Part shown: positions 33,859 to 43,770 of the stretch, one piece after another
Numbering within the stretch: position 1 is the first letter of the stretch
Layout: every line of letters starts with the position of its first letter
Source of the DNA: Paracoccus benzoatiresistens
Lineage (GTDB): Bacteria; Pseudomonadota; Alphaproteobacteria; Rhodobacterales; Rhodobacteraceae
Assembly (NCBI RefSeq): GCF_026913015.1
Contig: NZ_JAPTYD010000003.1
Location: 62,001 to 126,000, forward strand
Reading direction: 5' to 3'
DNA length: 64,000 nt
Translations under genes and position numbers: made by a program
The notes under the pieces: model-generated
The model's database searches: none
The model's input: only the letters and a program-made list of their open reading frames with translations
What the model was told of the DNA's origin: nothing

Positions 33859-34278
33859 ATGCCCTTTACCATCTCCAAGCCGCTGCGCTTTGGCGATTGC
33901 GACCTGACCGGGATTGCCTATCACCCCGCCTATCTGTCGATGCTGGTCGATGTGAACGAGGCGATGTTCGCGTCCTTCGGCATCACCTGGAAGGAGATCA
34001 TGTTCGAGCGCAGGCTGGGTCTGCCCACGCTGTCGATGAACATCCTGTTCACCAAGCCCGCCGTTTATGGCGACGTGCTGACCTTCAACGTCCATGTGCG
34101 CAATGTCGGCCGGTCGTCGCTGGAGCTGGAAACGGTGGTGACGGTCGGCCCGGATGTCATCTGGACGATCCGCCAGAAGATCGTGCTGACCTCGCTGGAA
34201 AACCACAAGTCGACGCCCTGGCCCGATGACATCCGCGCGGGCCTGGAGCGTTACCTGGAGCCTGTCGCCGCCGAATGA
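33859..34278 (+). CDS. Hotdog-fold thioesterase (4-hydroxybenzoyl-CoA thioesterase type)
   Basis: This 139-residue protein has the 4HBT start pattern LRFGDCDLTGIAYHPAYLSM, with the catalytic Asp in the loop, and ILFTKPAVYGDVLTF. It probably releases CoA from an aryl or hydroxyaryl-CoA. Its divergent pairing with the aminobenzoyl-CoA operon, and the shared control region, suggest one regulon. The start at 33859 is chosen; upstream frame runs through the promoter. Its end overlaps the convergent amidase gene by 28 bases. Confidence 0.86.
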   Translation: MPFTISKPLRFGDCDLTGIAYHPAYLSMLVDVNEAMFASFGITWKEIMFERRLGLPTLSMNILFTKPAVYGDVLTFNVHVRNVGRSSLELETVVTVGPDVIWTIRQKIVLTSLENHKSTPWPDDIRAGLERYLEPVAAE

Positions 34279-34922
34279 CGCGGCCAGGACGATGCCGCGA
34301 CAAAGGCGGCTGTCCGGCGGTCGGCCTCGGTTTCGGGACCGTCCGCCCAGGGTCGGAAGCGCAGGCGGAAGGCGGCAAGGCGCGTGGCGGGGTCGGTGGC
34401 GGGATAGCCGATCCGGGTGAGGCTGGCCTCCAGCGGTGCGTCCGCGCCCATGCCGCCGGCCAGCGCCAGCCCTTCGCAGGCCAGGCGCTGCCAGTCGAAG
34501 CGGGGGCCCGGGTCGATCTTGCGGCCGGGCGCCATGTCCGAATGGCCGATCACGGCGTCCGGCCCGATCCGCCAGCGCGCCATGATGTCGCGCAGCACCA
34601 TGACCAGGGCATCCATCTGGCGGGCAGGAAAGGGACGGTCGCCCGGATTGGCGATCTCGATCCCGATGCTGCGGGAGTTCACGTCGTCGCGGTCCTGCCA
34701 GGACCCGGCGCCCGCGTGCCAGGCGCGCCGATCCTCGGGCACCAGGGCCTCGGCGCGGCCGTCCTCATGGACCAGCCAATGGGCGCTGACCTCGGCCGCT
34801 GGATCGCACAAACGCGCGCGCGCCTCGGCGGTGTCCGCCATGCCGGTGTAATGCAGCACGACCAGCTCGGGGCGCTGGCCCCGGCGGTCGCCATGGTTGG
34901 GACTGGGGAAATCCCCGGTCAC
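34251..34922 (-). CDS. N-acetylmuramoyl-L-alanine amidase (AmpD/AmiD family)
   Basis: This 223-residue amidase 2-domain protein cleaves the bond between MurNAc and L-Ala. Zinc-site and fold segments are LVVLHYTGMAD, AHWLVHEDG, IGIEIANPGDRPF, VIGHSDMAPGRKIDPG. A C-terminal peptidoglycan-binding-like helix region follows (LTRIGYPATDPATRLAAFRLRF). There is no signal peptide, so it may recycle muropeptides in the cytoplasm. It starts with GTG at 34922, overlapping the lipoprotein stop (GTGA). Confidence 0.87.
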   Translation of the reverse strand: MTGDFPSPNHGDRRGQRPELVVLHYTGMADTAEARARLCDPAAEVSAHWLVHEDGRAEALVPEDRRAWHAGAGSWQDRDDVNSRSIGIEIANPGDRPFPARQMDALVMVLRDIMARWRIGPDAVIGHSDMAPGRKIDPGPRFDWQRLACEGLALAGGMGADAPLEASLTRIGYPATDPATRLAAFRLRFRPWADGPETEADRRTAAFVAASSWPRHSAATGSR

Positions 34923-35407
34923 AGTGGCGGCTGATCGCCCCGGCGCATCGTTTCGGGCACGATCACGATCGGGCCGTTCGGATCGCGGACCGGGGCCGAG
35001 GGGACGGTGACGGCCTGAACGGGCGCTGCCTGGACCGGAGCGGCTTGAACAGGCACGGCCTGAACGGGCACGGCTTGCACCGGGACCGCCTGGACCGGCA
35101 CAGCCTGGACCGTGACGGGTTGGACGGGGACGGTCTGGACCTTTTCCACCACCCGCACGGTGCGGATGCCCATGGTGGGCGGGATCGGCACCGGGCTGCG
35201 CCCGGCGATATCCGCGCCGGTCGGCGCATAGAAGGGCCGGGCGACCGGGATGGTCTTCGGTGATTCGGCGGCCGTCACCAGCGCCATTTCCCGCGCCACG
35301 CGATATTCGCCATAACGGGTCGGCGCGAAGTTGTAGTTCGGGTTCCAGCCCAGGTGTTCGCCACAGCCGGCAAGCGCCAGCACCGAAAGGATCAGACAGC
35401 CGCGCAT
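34919..35407 (-). CDS. Lipoprotein with VPVQA repeats
   Basis: A lipoprotein signal is clear: MRGCLILSVLALAGCGEH, with the lipobox LALAGC. The mature protein of about 145 residues has no domain I recognise. Its C-terminal half has seven or more five-residue repeats of the type VPVQA/APVQA (35030-35130), rich in Pro, Val and Gln. Such a region could be a flexible spacer through the periplasm. The amidase gene directly downstream suggests a cell-wall role. The start is at 35407. Confidence 0.75.
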   Translation of the reverse strand: MRGCLILSVLALAGCGEHLGWNPNYNFAPTRYGEYRVAREMALVTAAESPKTIPVARPFYAPTGADIAGRSPVPIPPTMGIRTVRVVEKVQTVPVQPVTVQAVPVQAVPVQAVPVQAVPVQAAPVQAAPVQAVTVPSAPVRDPNGPIVIVPETMRRGDQPPL

Positions 35408-35438
35408 CGTGCCTCCATGACCTGTCACTGGGCCGAGC

Positions 35439-36920
35439 CTACCACCAGCGATCCGGCTTTGCCAGAAATCCTGCTGCGCGTTCAAGGACAAGCGCCTGAT
35501 TCAGCAACTCGCCCTCTTCGAAGGGCTTGCCGAACAGTTGCAGGCCCAGGGGCAGGCCCTTCTTGTCCTGCCCGACGGGAACCGCGATGCCGGGCAGGCC
35601 GACCAGGTTCAGCGTCACCGTGAAGACGTCGTTCAGATACATCTGCACCGGATCGCTTTGGTCCACCGACTTCAGGGGAAAGGCGGCCGTCGGCGTCGTG
35701 GGCGCCAGAATCGCATCGATGCCATCGGCGAAGGCGTTGTCGAAGTCGCGCTTGATCAGCGCGCGCACCTTGCGGGCGCGGTTGTAGTAGGCGTCGTAAA
35801 AGCCCGCCGACAGCACATAGGTGCCGATCATCACCCGGCGCTGCACCTCGGGGCCGAAGCCCTCGGCGCGGGTCTTTTCGTACATCTCGACGATGCCGTC
35901 GCCCTGACCCAGCTTCGCGCGGCGGCCATAGCGCACCCCGTCATAGCGAGCCAGGTTCGAGGACGCCTCGGCCGGCGCGATTACGTAATAGGCGGGCAGG
36001 GCGTATTTCGTGTGCGGCAGGCTGATATCGACGATCTCGGCCCCCGCGTCGCGCAGCATGTCGGCGCCCTTGTGCCACAGCGCGTCGATTTCCTCGGGCA
36101 TGCCGTCCACGCGGTATTCCCGGGGAATGCCGATGCGCTTGCCGCGAATGTCGCCGGTCAAAAGCGATTCGTAATCCGGGACCGGGTGGTCGGCACTGGT
36201 CGAATCCAGCGGATCGACGGAGGCCATGGCCCCCAGCATGATCGCCGCGTCGCGCACCGTCTTGGTCATCGGCCCGGCCTGGTCGAGGCTTGACGCATAG
36301 GCGATCACGCCCCATCGGCTGACCCGGCCATAGGTGGGCTTCAGCCCGACGATGCCGGTGAAGGCCGCGGGCTGGCGGATGGAGCCGCCGGTGTCCGTCC
36401 CCGTCGCCGCAAGGCACAGGTCCGCAGCCACCGCCGCCGCCGATCCGCCGGACGATCCGCCCGGCGTCAGCTGCCGGTCGTCCACCTTCCAGGGGTTTAC
36501 CGCCGGGCCATAGCAACTGGCTTCATTGGCCGAACCCATGGCGAATTCGTCCTGGTTCAGCTTGCCCAGCATCACCGCGCCCGCGTTCCACAGGTTCTGC
36601 GTCACGGTCGATTCGTATTCCGGCCGGAAGCCTTCCAGGATCCGGCTTGCCGCCTGAGAGGGCACGCCCTTCACGCAGAACACGTCCTTGATGCCGACGG
36701 GGATGCCGGTCATCGCCGTGGCCTCGCCCGCCTTGATGCGCGCATCGGCGGCCTGGGCCATGTCGCGCGCCATCTCGGGCGTCTTGTGGACAAAGGCATT
36801 CAGCGCCCCCGCGCCTTCGATGGCGGTCAGGCAGGCGTCGGTCAGTTCGACGGCGGTCGTCTCGCCCTTGCGCAGCGCGTCGCGTGCGTCGGCGATGGTC
36901 AGGCTGTTCAGGTCGCTCAT
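35439..36920 (-). CDS. gatA: Asp-tRNA(Asn)/Glu-tRNA(Gln) amidotransferase subunit A
   Basis: GatA (493 residues) is the amidase that releases ammonia for the conversion of Glu-tRNA(Gln) to Gln-tRNA(Gln). The catalytic Lys is in [12 protein letters not shown] and the two catalytic Ser are in [14 protein letters not shown] and [12 protein letters not shown]. It overlaps gatC by four bases. gatB is not in the window. A tRNA-Glu gene lies about 200 bases upstream of gatC. Confidence 0.96.
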   Translation of the reverse strand: MSDLNSLTIADARDALRKGETTAVELTDACLTAIEGAGALNAFVHKTPEMARDMAQAADARIKAGEATAMTGIPVGIKDVFCVKGVPSQAASRILEGFRPEYESTVTQNLWNAGAVMLGKLNQDEFAMGSANEASCYGPAVNPWKVDDRQLTPGGSSGGSAAAVAADLCLAATGTDTGGSIRQPAAFTGIVGLKPTYGRVSRWGVIAYASSLDQAGPMTKTVRDAAIMLGAMASVDPLDSTSADHPVPDYESLLTGDIRGKRIGIPREYRVDGMPEEIDALWHKGADMLRDAGAEIVDISLPHTKYALPAYYVIAPAEASSNLARYDGVRYGRRAKLGQGDGIVEMYEKTRAEGFGPEVQRRVMIGTYVLSAGFYDAYYNRARKVRALIKRDFDNAFADGIDAILAPTTPTAAFPLKSVDQSDPVQMYLNDVFTVTLNLVGLPGIAVPVGQDKKGLPLGLQLFGKPFEEGELLNQALVLERAAGFLAKPDRWW

Positions 36921-37204
36921 TCCACCACCTTCGGCACGGCAAAGAAGCCCTCGCGCGCGTCAGGGGCGTTGGACAGGATTTTCTCGGCCATCTCGCCGGT
37001 GGTCACGACATCCTCGCGCCGCTTCAGCCGCATGGGGGTGACGCCCGTCATCGGCTCGACGCCCGTGACATCGACTTCGTTCAGCTGTTCCATGAAATGC
37101 AGGATGCCGTTCAGCTCGCGCGCCAGGGCGGGCAGAGCGGCGTCATCGACCGCGATGCGCGCCAGATGGGCGACCTTGCGGGCCTGATCCTCGGTGATCG
37201 ACAT
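36917..37204 (-). CDS. gatC: Asp-tRNA(Asn)/Glu-tRNA(Gln) amidotransferase subunit C
   Basis: This 95-residue GatC starts with [20 protein letters not shown] and has the GatC core [20 protein letters not shown] and the tail [14 protein letters not shown]. It stabilises GatA in the amidotransferase. It is the first gene of the gatCA pair. The gap upstream of it has a GGGCCC-ggc-GGGCCC hairpin at 37269-37283. Confidence 0.95.
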   Translation of the reverse strand: MSITEDQARKVAHLARIAVDDAALPALARELNGILHFMEQLNEVDVTGVEPMTGVTPMRLKRREDVVTTGEMAEKILSNAPDAREGFFAVPKVVE

Positions 37205-37402
37205 GACGTTTCCTTTCGTTGCGCGCGGTCTACAACCCCGGACGCGCCCCTGCAAGAACCGCGCGGAAGGGCCCGGCGGGCCCGTTTCTGTCCCCGCCGA
37301 AAAAATTTGGCCGAAGGGCGGATTTTTCCCCTTGCGCCCTCCGGCGGCTTTGCCTAAACACCGCTCCACGCCGCCGGGAAACACTGGCAGCGCTGAAAAA
37401 GT

Positions 37403-37477
37403 GGCCCGTTCGTCTATCGGTTAGGACGTCAGGTTTTCAACCTGAAAAGAGGGGTTCGACTCCCCTACGGGCTGCCA
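37403..37477 (+). tRNA. tRNA-Glu (anticodon TTC)
   Basis: A full cloverleaf can be drawn. The acceptor stem pairs GGCCCGT with ACGGGCT (first pair G-U). The anticodon stem is TCAGG/CCTGA around the loop TTTTCAA, giving TTC. The T arm is GGGG-TTCGACT-CCCC. The discriminator is G and CCA is encoded (37475-37477). It provides the tRNA substrate of the neighbouring GatCA only indirectly, since GatCAB acts on tRNA(Gln). Confidence 0.95.
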
Positions 37478-37787
37478 CTTCATCCAGAACAGACTGTGCT
37501 TTCGGACGGATTCGACGGCGTCAATGCACCATGTCATGCAGTTTGTCTGCGCGACACGGGGCATGATGTAATCGCAGGGGCGATTTGCAACATGCGCTGC
37601 AAAACGGCGCTCGTTGCTCCGCATGGGATTCAAGGCCGTATTCACGGGCGGCCATCTTGCCACCGCGGGAATACGGCCGTTTCGGCATTGTCCTGCCGGC
37701 GTCAGGCGCTGCGGCCTGACGAGACAGCATGGCCATGAGCGGATTGCGTGACGGGGCGCAGGGGTCCGGCCTTGCGCCCCGCTTCCA
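37478..37787. other. 310-base gap with three hairpins, no gene
   Basis: I see no convincing coding sequence here. There are three inverted repeats. GGCCGTATTC (37634-37643) pairs with GAATACGGCC (37669-37678). CGTCAGGC (37700-37707) pairs with GCCTGACG (37714-37721). GGGGCGCA (37753-37760) pairs with TGCGCCCC (37773-37780), which may end nrdJ transcription. No integrase or att-like repeat of the tRNA end was found. Confidence 0.6.
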
Positions 37788-40700
37788 TCAGCTACACCCG
37801 CTGGTGCCGCCGCAGGTGTTGCACTTCATGCAGGTCCCGTTGCGCACCAGCGTATAGTTCCCGCATTCGCCGCAGGGATCGCCTTCGTATCCCTGCATCC
37901 GGGCCTTGGCGCGCAGGTCCATGGCGGCAGGCTCGGCCGCCATGATCGCGGTGGCCGAGACCCCCGCCTGCAGCACCATCAGGTCCTGGGGCAGGCGCTT
38001 GCGCAGGTATCCCGCGCTGCTGATCTGCTTCAGCATGGTCAGGGACTTGAGTTCCGCCTGTTCGCTGACCGGCGTGACGTTCAGCCCCTCGCGCTCGCCG
38101 CCGCCCATGTCGTCGAAGCGGGCGCCCTCGGGCTTCACATGGGCCAGGTCGGTGCGGTCCAGATAGCTGACGGCCAGTTCGCGGAACACATAGTCCAGGA
38201 TGGAGGTCGCGTTCTTGATGCTGTCGTTGCCCTGCACCATGCCCGCCGGTTCGAAGCGGGTGAAGGTGAAGGCGTCCACGAATTCCTCGAGCGGCACGCC
38301 GTATTGCAGGCCGACCGACACCGCGATGGCGAAATTGTTCATCATCGCCCGGAAGCCCGCGCCTTCCTTGTGCATGTCGATGAAGATTTCGCCCAAGCTG
38401 CCGTTGTCGTATTCGCCGGTGCGCAGATAGACCTTGTGCCCGCCCACGACCGCCTTCTGGGTATAGCCCTTGCGGCGCTGCGGCAGTTTTTCGCGGTGGC
38501 TGCGCACGGCTTCCTTGACGATGATCCGCTCGACGATCTTCTCGGCGATGACAGCGGCCTTTTCCTGGGCGCTGCCGGTGGCGAGGATCTCCTCGGCCTC
38601 CTCGTCATCCTCGACCAGGGCGGCGGCGAGGGGCTGGCTCAGCTTCGATCCGTCGCGGTAAAGCGCATTGGCCTTGATGCCCAAAGACCAGGACAGTTCA
38701 TAGGCGGAAAGCGCGTCGGCGATCGTCGCGTTGTTGGGCATGTTGATCGTCTTCGAGATCGCGCCCGAGATGAAGGACTGCGCCGCCGCCATCATGCGGA
38801 TGTGGCTGTCCACCGACAGGTAGCGCTTGCCGGTCTTGCCACAGGCGTTGGCGCAGTCGAAGACGGGCAGGTGTTCGGCTTTCAGATGCGGCGCGCCCTC
38901 CAGCGTCATGGTGCCGCAGACATGGTCGTTGGCGGCGTCGATCTGCGCCTTGGTAAAGCCCAGGTGGCGCAGCAGGTCGAAGGTCGGGTCTGCCAGCTTG
39001 TCGGCGGGGATGCCCAGCGTGCCCTTGCAGAAATCCTCGCCCAGGGTCCACTGGTTGAAGACGAAGCGGATGTCGAAGGCGGTGGCCAGCGCGGCCTCGA
39101 CCTTCTCGATCTCGGCCAGGCCGAAGCCGTGGCCGGCAAGCGCGGTGTGGTTGATGGAGGGCGCATTGCCAAGGGTCGCATGGCCCACGGCATGGGCCAC
39201 GATCTCCTCGATCTGGTCGGGGGCATAGCCCAGGGTTGCCAGGGCGGCAGGGACCGACTGATTGATGATCTTGAAGTAACCGCCGCCCGCCAGCTTCTTG
39301 AACTTGACCAGGGCGAAGTCGGGCTCGATGCCGGTGGTGTCGCAGTCCATGACCAGGCCAATGGTGCCGGTCGGCGCAATCACCGTGACCTGCGCGTTGC
39401 GGAAGCCGTGATCCTGGCCCAGGGACAGCGCCTGATCCCAGGCCTGCCGTGCGATGGCGACAAGGCGAGCGTCGGGGCAGTTGTCGCCGTCCAGTTCCAC
39501 CGGCGCCACGTTCACGGCCTGATAGGCGCCGGTCCCGTGCGCGGCCGCGCGGTGGTTGCGGATCACCCGCAGCATGTGGTCGGCGTTGCGCCCGTAGCCG
39601 GGGAAGGCGCCCAGCTCGGCGGCCATCTGCGCGCTGGTCGCATAGGCCACGCCGGTCATCACTGCGGTCAACGCGCCGCACAGGGCGCGTCCTTCGTCGC
39701 TGTCGTAACCCAGGCCCATGTTCATCAAGAGCCCGCCGATATTGGCATAGCCCAGGCCCAGCGTGCGGAAGTCATAGCTGCGCTGCGCGATTTCCTTCGA
39801 CGGGAACTGCGCCATCAGCACACTGATCTCCAGCGTGACGGTCCACAGGCGCGTGGCGTGGACATAGGCATCGGCATCGAAGCGGCCATCCGCGAAGAAC
39901 GTGAGCAGGTTCATCGAGGCCAGGTTGCAGGCCGTGTCGTCCAGGAACATGTATTCGCTGCACGGGTTGGACCCGCGGATCGGCCCGTCCTCGGGGCAGG
40001 TGTGCCAGGCGTTCACCGTGTCGTGGAACTGGATGCCCGGATCGGCGCAGGCCCAGGCGGCATGGCCGATCTGGTCCCACAGCTCGCGCGCGCTGACCGT
40101 CTTGGCGACGGTGCCGTCGGTGCGGCGGATCAACTCCCAAGGGGCGTCGTCGCGCACGGCCTGCAGGAAGGCATCCGTTACCCGGACCGAGTTGTTCGAG
40201 TTCTGGCCCGAGACGCTGACATAGGCCTCGGAATCCCAATCCGTGTCATAGGTCGGGAACTCGATGCTGTCGAAGCCCTGACGCGCGTATTGCAGCACGC
40301 GGTTGATGTAGGTTTCCGGGATCATCGCGCGCTTGGCGGCGCGGATTGCCGTCCGCAGCCCATCATTCGTCGCAGGATCGGTTTCGCCATCGCCGTCGCG
40401 GATGGCGGCGAAGATGTCGTTCAGGCGCGCCTCGTGCGCCTTCGACCCGGCGACAAGCGAGGCGACCTTTTGTTCCTCGATAACCTTCCAGTTGATGAAG
40501 GCCTCGATGTCGGGATGATCCATGTCGCAGATCACCATCTTGGCCGCGCGGCGCGTGGTGCCGCCCGACTTGATGGCGCCCGCCGCCCGGTCGCCGATCT
40601 TCAGGAACCCCATCAACCCCGACGACTTACCGCCGCCCGACAGGCGTTCCCCCTCGCCGCGAAGCGAGGAAAAGTTGGTGCCGGTGCCCGAGCCGTACTT

Positions 40701-41375
40701 GAACAGCCGGGCCTCACGGACCCACAGGTCCATGATCCCGCCTTCGTTCACCAGGTCGTCGCTGACCGACTGGATGAAGCAGGCATGCGGCTGGGGATGT
40801 TCATAGGCGCTGGCGGACTTGACCAGCTTGCCGGTCTTGTAGTCGACATAGAAATGCCCTTGCGACGGGCCGTCGATGCCATAGGCCCAGTGCAGCCCGG
40901 TATTGAACCACTGCGGGCTGTTCGGCGCGGCCATCTGCCGGGCCAGCATGAAGCGCATCTCGTCGTGATAGGCGCGGGCGTCGTCCTCGGTGGTGAAGTA
41001 GCCGCCCTTCCAGCCCCAGTATGTCCAGGCCCCGGCCATCCGGTCGAAGACCTGCCGCGCGCTTGTCTCGCCGCCATAGCGCTGGTCGACGGGCAACTGC
41101 GCCAGCGCCTGATCGTCGGCCACGCTGCGCCACAGAAACTCGGGGACGCCCTTTTCCCTGACGCGCTTCCGCGCCACTGGGACGCCCGCCTTGCGGAAAT
41201 ACTTCTGGGCGATCACGTCGCTGGCGACCTGGCTCCACCCCTCGGGGACTTCGATCCGGTCGTTGCGGAAAACGATGGTGCCGTCGGGATTGCGGATTTC
41301 GCTGGTCGTCGTCGTGAAGACGATGTCGCCATAGGCGCCCCCAGCAGGGGTGGTGAAACGCTGTTCGATCTTCAT
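37788..41375 (-). CDS. nrdJ: Adenosylcobalamin-dependent (class II) ribonucleoside-diphosphate reductase
   Basis: This 1195-residue enzyme makes deoxyribonucleotides using a B12 cofactor. Recognisable parts are [36 protein letters not shown], the conserved [20 protein letters not shown], and [19 protein letters not shown]. The C-terminus carries redox or zinc cysteines ([20 protein letters not shown], then [11 protein letters not shown]). Length is normal for the alphaproteobacterial form. The start is MKIEQRF at 41375; an upstream extension is poor in family sequence. It is likely controlled from the long gap upstream. Confidence 0.96.
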   Translation of the reverse strand: MKIEQRFTTPAGGAYGDIVFTTTTSEIRNPDGTIVFRNDRIEVPEGWSQVASDVIAQKYFRKAGVPVARKRVREKGVPEFLWRSVADDQALAQLPVDQRYGGETSARQVFDRMAGAWTYWGWKGGYFTTEDDARAYHDEMRFMLARQMAAPNSPQWFNTGLHWAYGIDGPSQGHFYVDYKTGKLVKSASAYEHPQPHACFIQSVSDDLVNEGGIMDLWVREARLFKYGSGTGTNFSSLRGEGERLSGGGKSSGLMGFLKIGDRAAGAIKSGGTTRRAAKMVICDMDHPDIEAFINWKVIEEQKVASLVAGSKAHEARLNDIFAAIRDGDGETDPATNDGLRTAIRAAKRAMIPETYINRVLQYARQGFDSIEFPTYDTDWDSEAYVSVSGQNSNNSVRVTDAFLQAVRDDAPWELIRRTDGTVAKTVSARELWDQIGHAAWACADPGIQFHDTVNAWHTCPEDGPIRGSNPCSEYMFLDDTACNLASMNLLTFFADGRFDADAYVHATRLWTVTLEISVLMAQFPSKEIAQRSYDFRTLGLGYANIGGLLMNMGLGYDSDEGRALCGALTAVMTGVAYATSAQMAAELGAFPGYGRNADHMLRVIRNHRAAAHGTGAYQAVNVAPVELDGDNCPDARLVAIARQAWDQALSLGQDHGFRNAQVTVIAPTGTIGLVMDCDTTGIEPDFALVKFKKLAGGGYFKIINQSVPAALATLGYAPDQIEEIVAHAVGHATLGNAPSINHTALAGHGFGLAEIEKVEAALATAFDIRFVFNQWTLGEDFCKGTLGIPADKLADPTFDLLRHLGFTKAQIDAANDHVCGTMTLEGAPHLKAEHLPVFDCANACGKTGKRYLSVDSHIRMMAAAQSFISGAISKTINMPNNATIADALSAYELSWSLGIKANALYRDGSKLSQPLAAALVEDDEEAEEILATGSAQEKAAVIAEKIVERIIVKEAVRSHREKLPQRRKGYTQKAVVGGHKVYLRTGEYDNGSLGEIFIDMHKEGAGFRAMMNNFAIAVSVGLQYGVPLEEFVDAFTFTRFEPAGMVQGNDSIKNATSILDYVFRELAVSYLDRTDLAHVKPEGARFDDMGGGEREGLNVTPVSEQAELKSLTMLKQISSAGYLRKRLPQDLMVLQAGVSATAIMAAEPAAMDLRAKARMQGYEGDPCGECGNYTLVRNGTCMKCNTCGGTSGCS

Positions 41376-41604
41376 GCCCGTTGCCCTTTCATATCCTCGT
41401 CCCTCGTGTCCCGCGACCTGCGCCACGCGGCAGAAAGCCACCCCCTTACACAAGGCAAGGGGCCCGGGCGCGTGGCCCGGCGGGTCAGATTTCAGAAGCG
41501 GCAATCTTGGGTGATGGTCGTTGTGGTGCCACCACATCTGGTATATTCAACGCCGCAGACCACAAAATTGATCCTATCTGACCCGCGATGCAACGGTTTT
41601 TATC

Positions 41605-41613
41605 TGTGGATAA
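41605..41613 (-). promoter_or_regulatory. DnaA box
   Basis: The reverse strand reads TTATCCACA, the consensus. It is embedded in the near palindrome TTATCTGTGGATAA upstream of nrdJ. Confidence 0.6.
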
Positions 41614-41753
41614 CGTTGCGAACGCAGTTGACTCGGGTGTTGCGAAGCGGCCCCGAGATTCGCGCACAGCGGGTGGGCGCGAGGGATGGTCAACACCGGC
41701 AGAATGGCGAAATTCGCGGCCAGGGCAGGGGTTTGGCAAAACCCGTCCCGAGG

Positions 41754-41762
41754 TTATCCACA
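41754..41762 (+). promoter_or_regulatory. DnaA box
   Basis: A consensus TTATCCACA, opposite in orientation to the box at 41605, in the same gap. Confidence 0.6.
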
Positions 41763-41828
41763 GCCTTGCCCCAAGGTCATCCCGCGGTTTTGCACAACCG
41801 ATGCAAACTTGTCACAGTGATCCGGCAA

Positions 41829-42374
41829 TCAGGGACGCGGCTGGATCGCCCCGCCGTCGGTGACGATCAGATCCAGCGGCTGGTCGTAGGGATCGGCCGG
41901 GATCTCCAGCAGTTCCTGGACGCCAAAGGCCAGCCCGATGGCGGTGACATCGCCGGTTTCGCGCAGCAATTGCAGGGTGCGGTCATAGTAGCCGCCGCCA
42001 TAGCCGATGCGATTGCCCCGCCGGTCGAAGCCGGCCAGCGGCACGATCAGCACCGTGGGGGTCAGGATCGGCTGCGAATCGGGGGGGTGGGATGTGCCGA
42101 AGGGGCCGGGCACCAGCGCCTCTCCGTCCCACTGGCGAAAGACCAGCGGCACGGCCTTGCCGGGCACCACCGGCAGGCAGACGGGTCCGGCATGGGCCAG
42201 CATCGCGGCGCGGGGATCAGGCTCGCCCCGCATGGGCCAATAGCCCGACAGCACCTCGGTCCCGTGCGGGGCCAGCGCCGCCATCAGGTGGCGGCTCAGC
42301 GCCTCCTGGTCGCCGCCAAGGGCGCGGGCGGCCAGCGCGCGGGCACGAAGGGCGGCCTTGTCCATGTCGCTCAT
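41829..42374 (-). CDS. 5-formyltetrahydrofolate cyclo-ligase
   Basis: This 181-residue enzyme converts 5-formyl-THF to 5,10-methenyl-THF with ATP. It has the N-terminal Arg-rich helix KAALRARALAARALG, YWPMRGEPDP, and the signature RIGYGGGYYDRTL. The start is MSDMDK at 42374, overlapping the mgtE stop (ATGA). Confidence 0.9.
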   Translation of the reverse strand: MSDMDKAALRARALAARALGGDQEALSRHLMAALAPHGTEVLSGYWPMRGEPDPRAAMLAHAGPVCLPVVPGKAVPLVFRQWDGEALVPGPFGTSHPPDSQPILTPTVLIVPLAGFDRRGNRIGYGGGYYDRTLQLLRETGDVTAIGLAFGVQELLEIPADPYDQPLDLIVTDGGAIQPRP

Positions 42375-43759
42375 AGCAGCATCACCGTCGCAAGGCCCAG
42401 GAAGGCGAAGAAGCCCACCACATCGGTCACCGTGGTCACGAATGTGGGCGAGGCAAGGGCCGGATCCGCGCCCAGTTTTTCCAGCGTCAGCGGAACAAGG
42501 ATGCCCGCCAGCGCGGCAATGGTCAGGTTGATGATCATGGCAAGCCCGATCACCGCGCCCAGGCCGAAGCTGCCGAACCACATATAGGTGACCGACCCGA
42601 TGGCCAGTCCGAAGATCGCGCCGTTGAGAAGGCCCACGACTGCCTCGCGCCGGATCACTCGCAAGTAGTTGTCCTTGGTCAGCCCCTTGGTCGCAAGACC
42701 GCGCACGGCGACCGCCAAGGTCTGCGTGCCCGCATTGCCCCCCATGGAGGCCACGATCGGCATCAGCACCGCAAGCGCGACCAACTGCGCGATCGAGCTT
42801 TCGAACAGCCCGATCACCGATGCCGCCGCCACCGCCGTCAGGATGTTGGTGGCAAGCCAGGGCACCCGCTGCCGGGCGGTCTGCATCACGCTGTCGGTCA
42901 GGCTGGATTCCTCGCCCACGCCGGCCAGCAGCAGGATGTCTTCCTCGTGTTCCTGGTCCAGCACGACCATGGCGTCGTCGATGGTGATGATGCCGACCAG
43001 CCGGTCGTCGCGGTCCACCACCGGAGCCGAGATCAGGTGATACTGGTTGAAGACATAGGCCACGTCGCCTTCCTCGGCGAAGGCGCTGATGGTGCGGAAG
43101 CTGTCCTCGGTGATGTCGCGCAGCAGCACGTCATGCGCCGAGGCGAGCAGTCGCCCCAGCGTGACATAGCCCAGCGGATGGCGGCGCGGATCGACCAGCA
43201 CGATGTGATAGAACTGCTCGGGCAGCCAGTCCTCGGACTGCAGGAAGGCGACGGCCTCGCCCACGGTCCAGTGTTCGGGGGCAGTCACGACCTCCGATTG
43301 CATCAGGCGGCCGGCGGAATACTCGGGATAGGCCAGCGACTGCTGGACGGCGGCCCGGTCGGTCGCATCAAGCGCGGCCAGGATCTCCTCGCGCTCGGGC
43401 TCGGCCATGTCCTCGACCAGGTCCACGACATCGTCGCTGTCCATCTCGCGGACAGCCTCGGCGATGACCTCGGCGGGAAGCTGGCCGATCACCTCGTCGC
43501 GGATCGCCTCGTCGATCTCGGACAGGATCTCGCCGTCGATCTCGCCGGAATAAAGGCTGAGGAAGGCGCGGCGGCGGGCGGGATCCAGGCGTTCGATGAT
43601 GTCGGCGATGTCGGCGCCGTGCATCGGCTCCAGCAGGGTGTTCAGCTGGGCCGTGTCGCCCGTGTCGATCGCCGCGTCGATCCCGTCCAGCAACTCGCGC
43701 GGGGGCAGCAGCTTGTCGCCGTCGGCCTGATCCTCGGGGGCAGGGGTCTGGTCGGTCAT
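42371..43759 (-). CDS. mgtE: Magnesium transporter MgtE
   Basis: This 462-residue protein has the MgtE N domain of superhelical acidic repeats (LNTLLEPMHGADIADIIERL, MDSDDVVDLVEDMAEPERE), a CBS-domain pair (residues about 150-270; DDRLVGIITIDDAMVVLDQE) and five C-terminal membrane helices with MPIVASMGGNAGTQTLAVAV. It is a Mg2+ channel gated by cytoplasmic Mg2+. It precedes the cyclo-ligase gene with overlap. Confidence 0.95.
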   Translation of the reverse strand: MTDQTPAPEDQADGDKLLPPRELLDGIDAAIDTGDTAQLNTLLEPMHGADIADIIERLDPARRRAFLSLYSGEIDGEILSEIDEAIRDEVIGQLPAEVIAEAVREMDSDDVVDLVEDMAEPEREEILAALDATDRAAVQQSLAYPEYSAGRLMQSEVVTAPEHWTVGEAVAFLQSEDWLPEQFYHIVLVDPRRHPLGYVTLGRLLASAHDVLLRDITEDSFRTISAFAEEGDVAYVFNQYHLISAPVVDRDDRLVGIITIDDAMVVLDQEHEEDILLLAGVGEESSLTDSVMQTARQRVPWLATNILTAVAAASVIGLFESSIAQLVALAVLMPIVASMGGNAGTQTLAVAVRGLATKGLTKDNYLRVIRREAVVGLLNGAIFGLAIGSVTYMWFGSFGLGAVIGLAMIINLTIAALAGILVPLTLEKLGADPALASPTFVTTVTDVVGFFAFLGLATVMLL

Positions 43760-43770
43760 GGTCCGCGTCC

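Larger units (their letters stand above)
41376..41828. promoter_or_regulatory. 453-base gap upstream of nrdJ with two perfect DnaA boxes
   Basis: No gene is supported here. TGTGGATAA (41605-41613, a DnaA box in reverse) and TTATCCACA (41754-41762) are perfect DnaA boxes 149 bases apart in opposite orientation. ACCACATCTGG (41531-41541) and ACCACAAAATTG (41559-41570) lie nearer the gene and could be NrdR-type sites, though the match is weak. The segment 41531-41605 is AT-rich and probably holds the promoter. Confidence 0.6.

Noticed and set aside
37403..37787. An integration site of a genomic island at tRNA-Glu.
   Set aside because: No integrase gene and no direct repeat of the tRNA 3' end were found nearby; the genes beyond are housekeeping.
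41531..41574. A pair of NrdR boxes in front of nrdJ.
   Set aside because: The two ACCACA segments fit the consensus only loosely, and their 28-base spacing differs from the usual 31-32. Noted in the gap annotation but not called.
41376..41828. A chromosomal replication origin.
   Set aside because: Two DnaA boxes are too few; no AT-rich repeats, and none of the usual origin neighbours are nearby.
38139..42587. A 1482-codon open frame on the plus strand opposite nrdJ and its neighbours.
   Set aside because: It is the mirror of strongly conserved minus-strand genes, is rich in His, Gln, Arg and Gly as GC-rich shadows are, and runs across two gene boundaries and a noncoding gap.
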